Assembly (NCBI GenBank): GCA_021844725.1
Contig: JAKBSX010000214.1
Span: 1-5,921 of the forward strand
Source: Actinomycetes bacterium
GTDB lineage: Bacteria; Actinomycetota; Acidimicrobiia; Acidimicrobiales; Acidimicrobiaceae
Length of the DNA stretch: 5,921 nucleotides
Direction of reading: 5' to 3'
Position 1 is the stretch's first letter; each line of letters starts with the position of its first letter. The position numbers were made by a program, and so were the translations under genes. This document shows, one piece after another, positions 5,880-5,921 of this stretch. The notes beneath the pieces are model-generated. The model searched no databases, was not told the DNA's origin, and worked only from the letters and a program-made list of their open reading frames with translations.

Positions 5880-5921
5880 ACTTTCGTCTTAGATCAGGTT
5901 AACTTTACAAAAACCTGGCGT

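Larger units (their letters stand above)
5647..5921. other. Intergenic region, no supported gene
   Basis: These 275 bases hold no convincing coding region on either strand. Next to the mannosyltransferase gene is a pyrimidine-rich leader (minus strand). Further right are a palindrome CTTTTAAAAG (5746-5755), a tandem GGCCA pair (5756-5765), and the two inverted repeats described separately. All three minus-strand frames entering from the right edge stop within about 35 bases, so at most the last few codons of another gene could lie at 5885-5921; this is unproven. Confidence 0.6.

Noticed and set aside
5885..5921. Possible C-terminal codons of a minus-strand gene entering from the right edge
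   Set aside because: Every frame stops within about 35 bases and too few codons remain to recognise a protein.

Overview
The window reads as a chromosomal segment from an actinobacterium of moderate, not high, GC (judged by eye). Three things point there: the order thrT-metT-rpmG-(insert)-trpT-secE-nusG-rplK, which matches the mycobacterial rpmG2/had/trpT/secE/nusG/rplK locus as I remember it; a NusG with an acidic N-terminal extension; and an MptB-like polyprenol-phosphate-mannose mannosyltransferase. A moderate-GC Acidimicrobiia lineage would fit, but that placement is an inference, not something the sequence proves.

Right to left on the minus strand, 5646 to 3350 holds a two-gene unit: a multi-pass GT-C mannosyltransferase (TTG start) and, 17 bp downstream, an AlkA-type HhH-GPD DNA glycosylase. 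On the plus strand at 2789-3274 lies a phosphinothricin-acetyltransferase-like GNAT enzyme. It converges on the glycosylase gene and diverges from the tRNA/ribosome cluster.

From 2655 to the left edge, all on the minus strand, lies an information-processing cluster: tRNA-Thr(GGT), tRNA-Met(CAT), rpmG (54 aa), an ECF-type sigma factor, tRNA-Trp(CCA), secE, nusG and the first 124 codons of rplK. These genes serve translation, Sec export and transcription elongation. The sigma factor is the odd member. In mycobacteria this slot holds the hadABC dehydratase genes, and no anti-sigma gene is adjacent here.

The most interesting non-coding signal is the roughly 64-bp gap between rpmG and the sigma gene. 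It has a perfect TATAAT -10 hexamer followed by two overlapping, mutually exclusive inverted repeats, one of which loops out the purine-rich GGAAGG ahead of the start codon. A second structured region near the right edge (5792-5818 and 5843-5879) has two tandem perfect inverted repeats and no gene I can support. I found no CRISPR array, insertion sequence, phage gene or clear new defence system.
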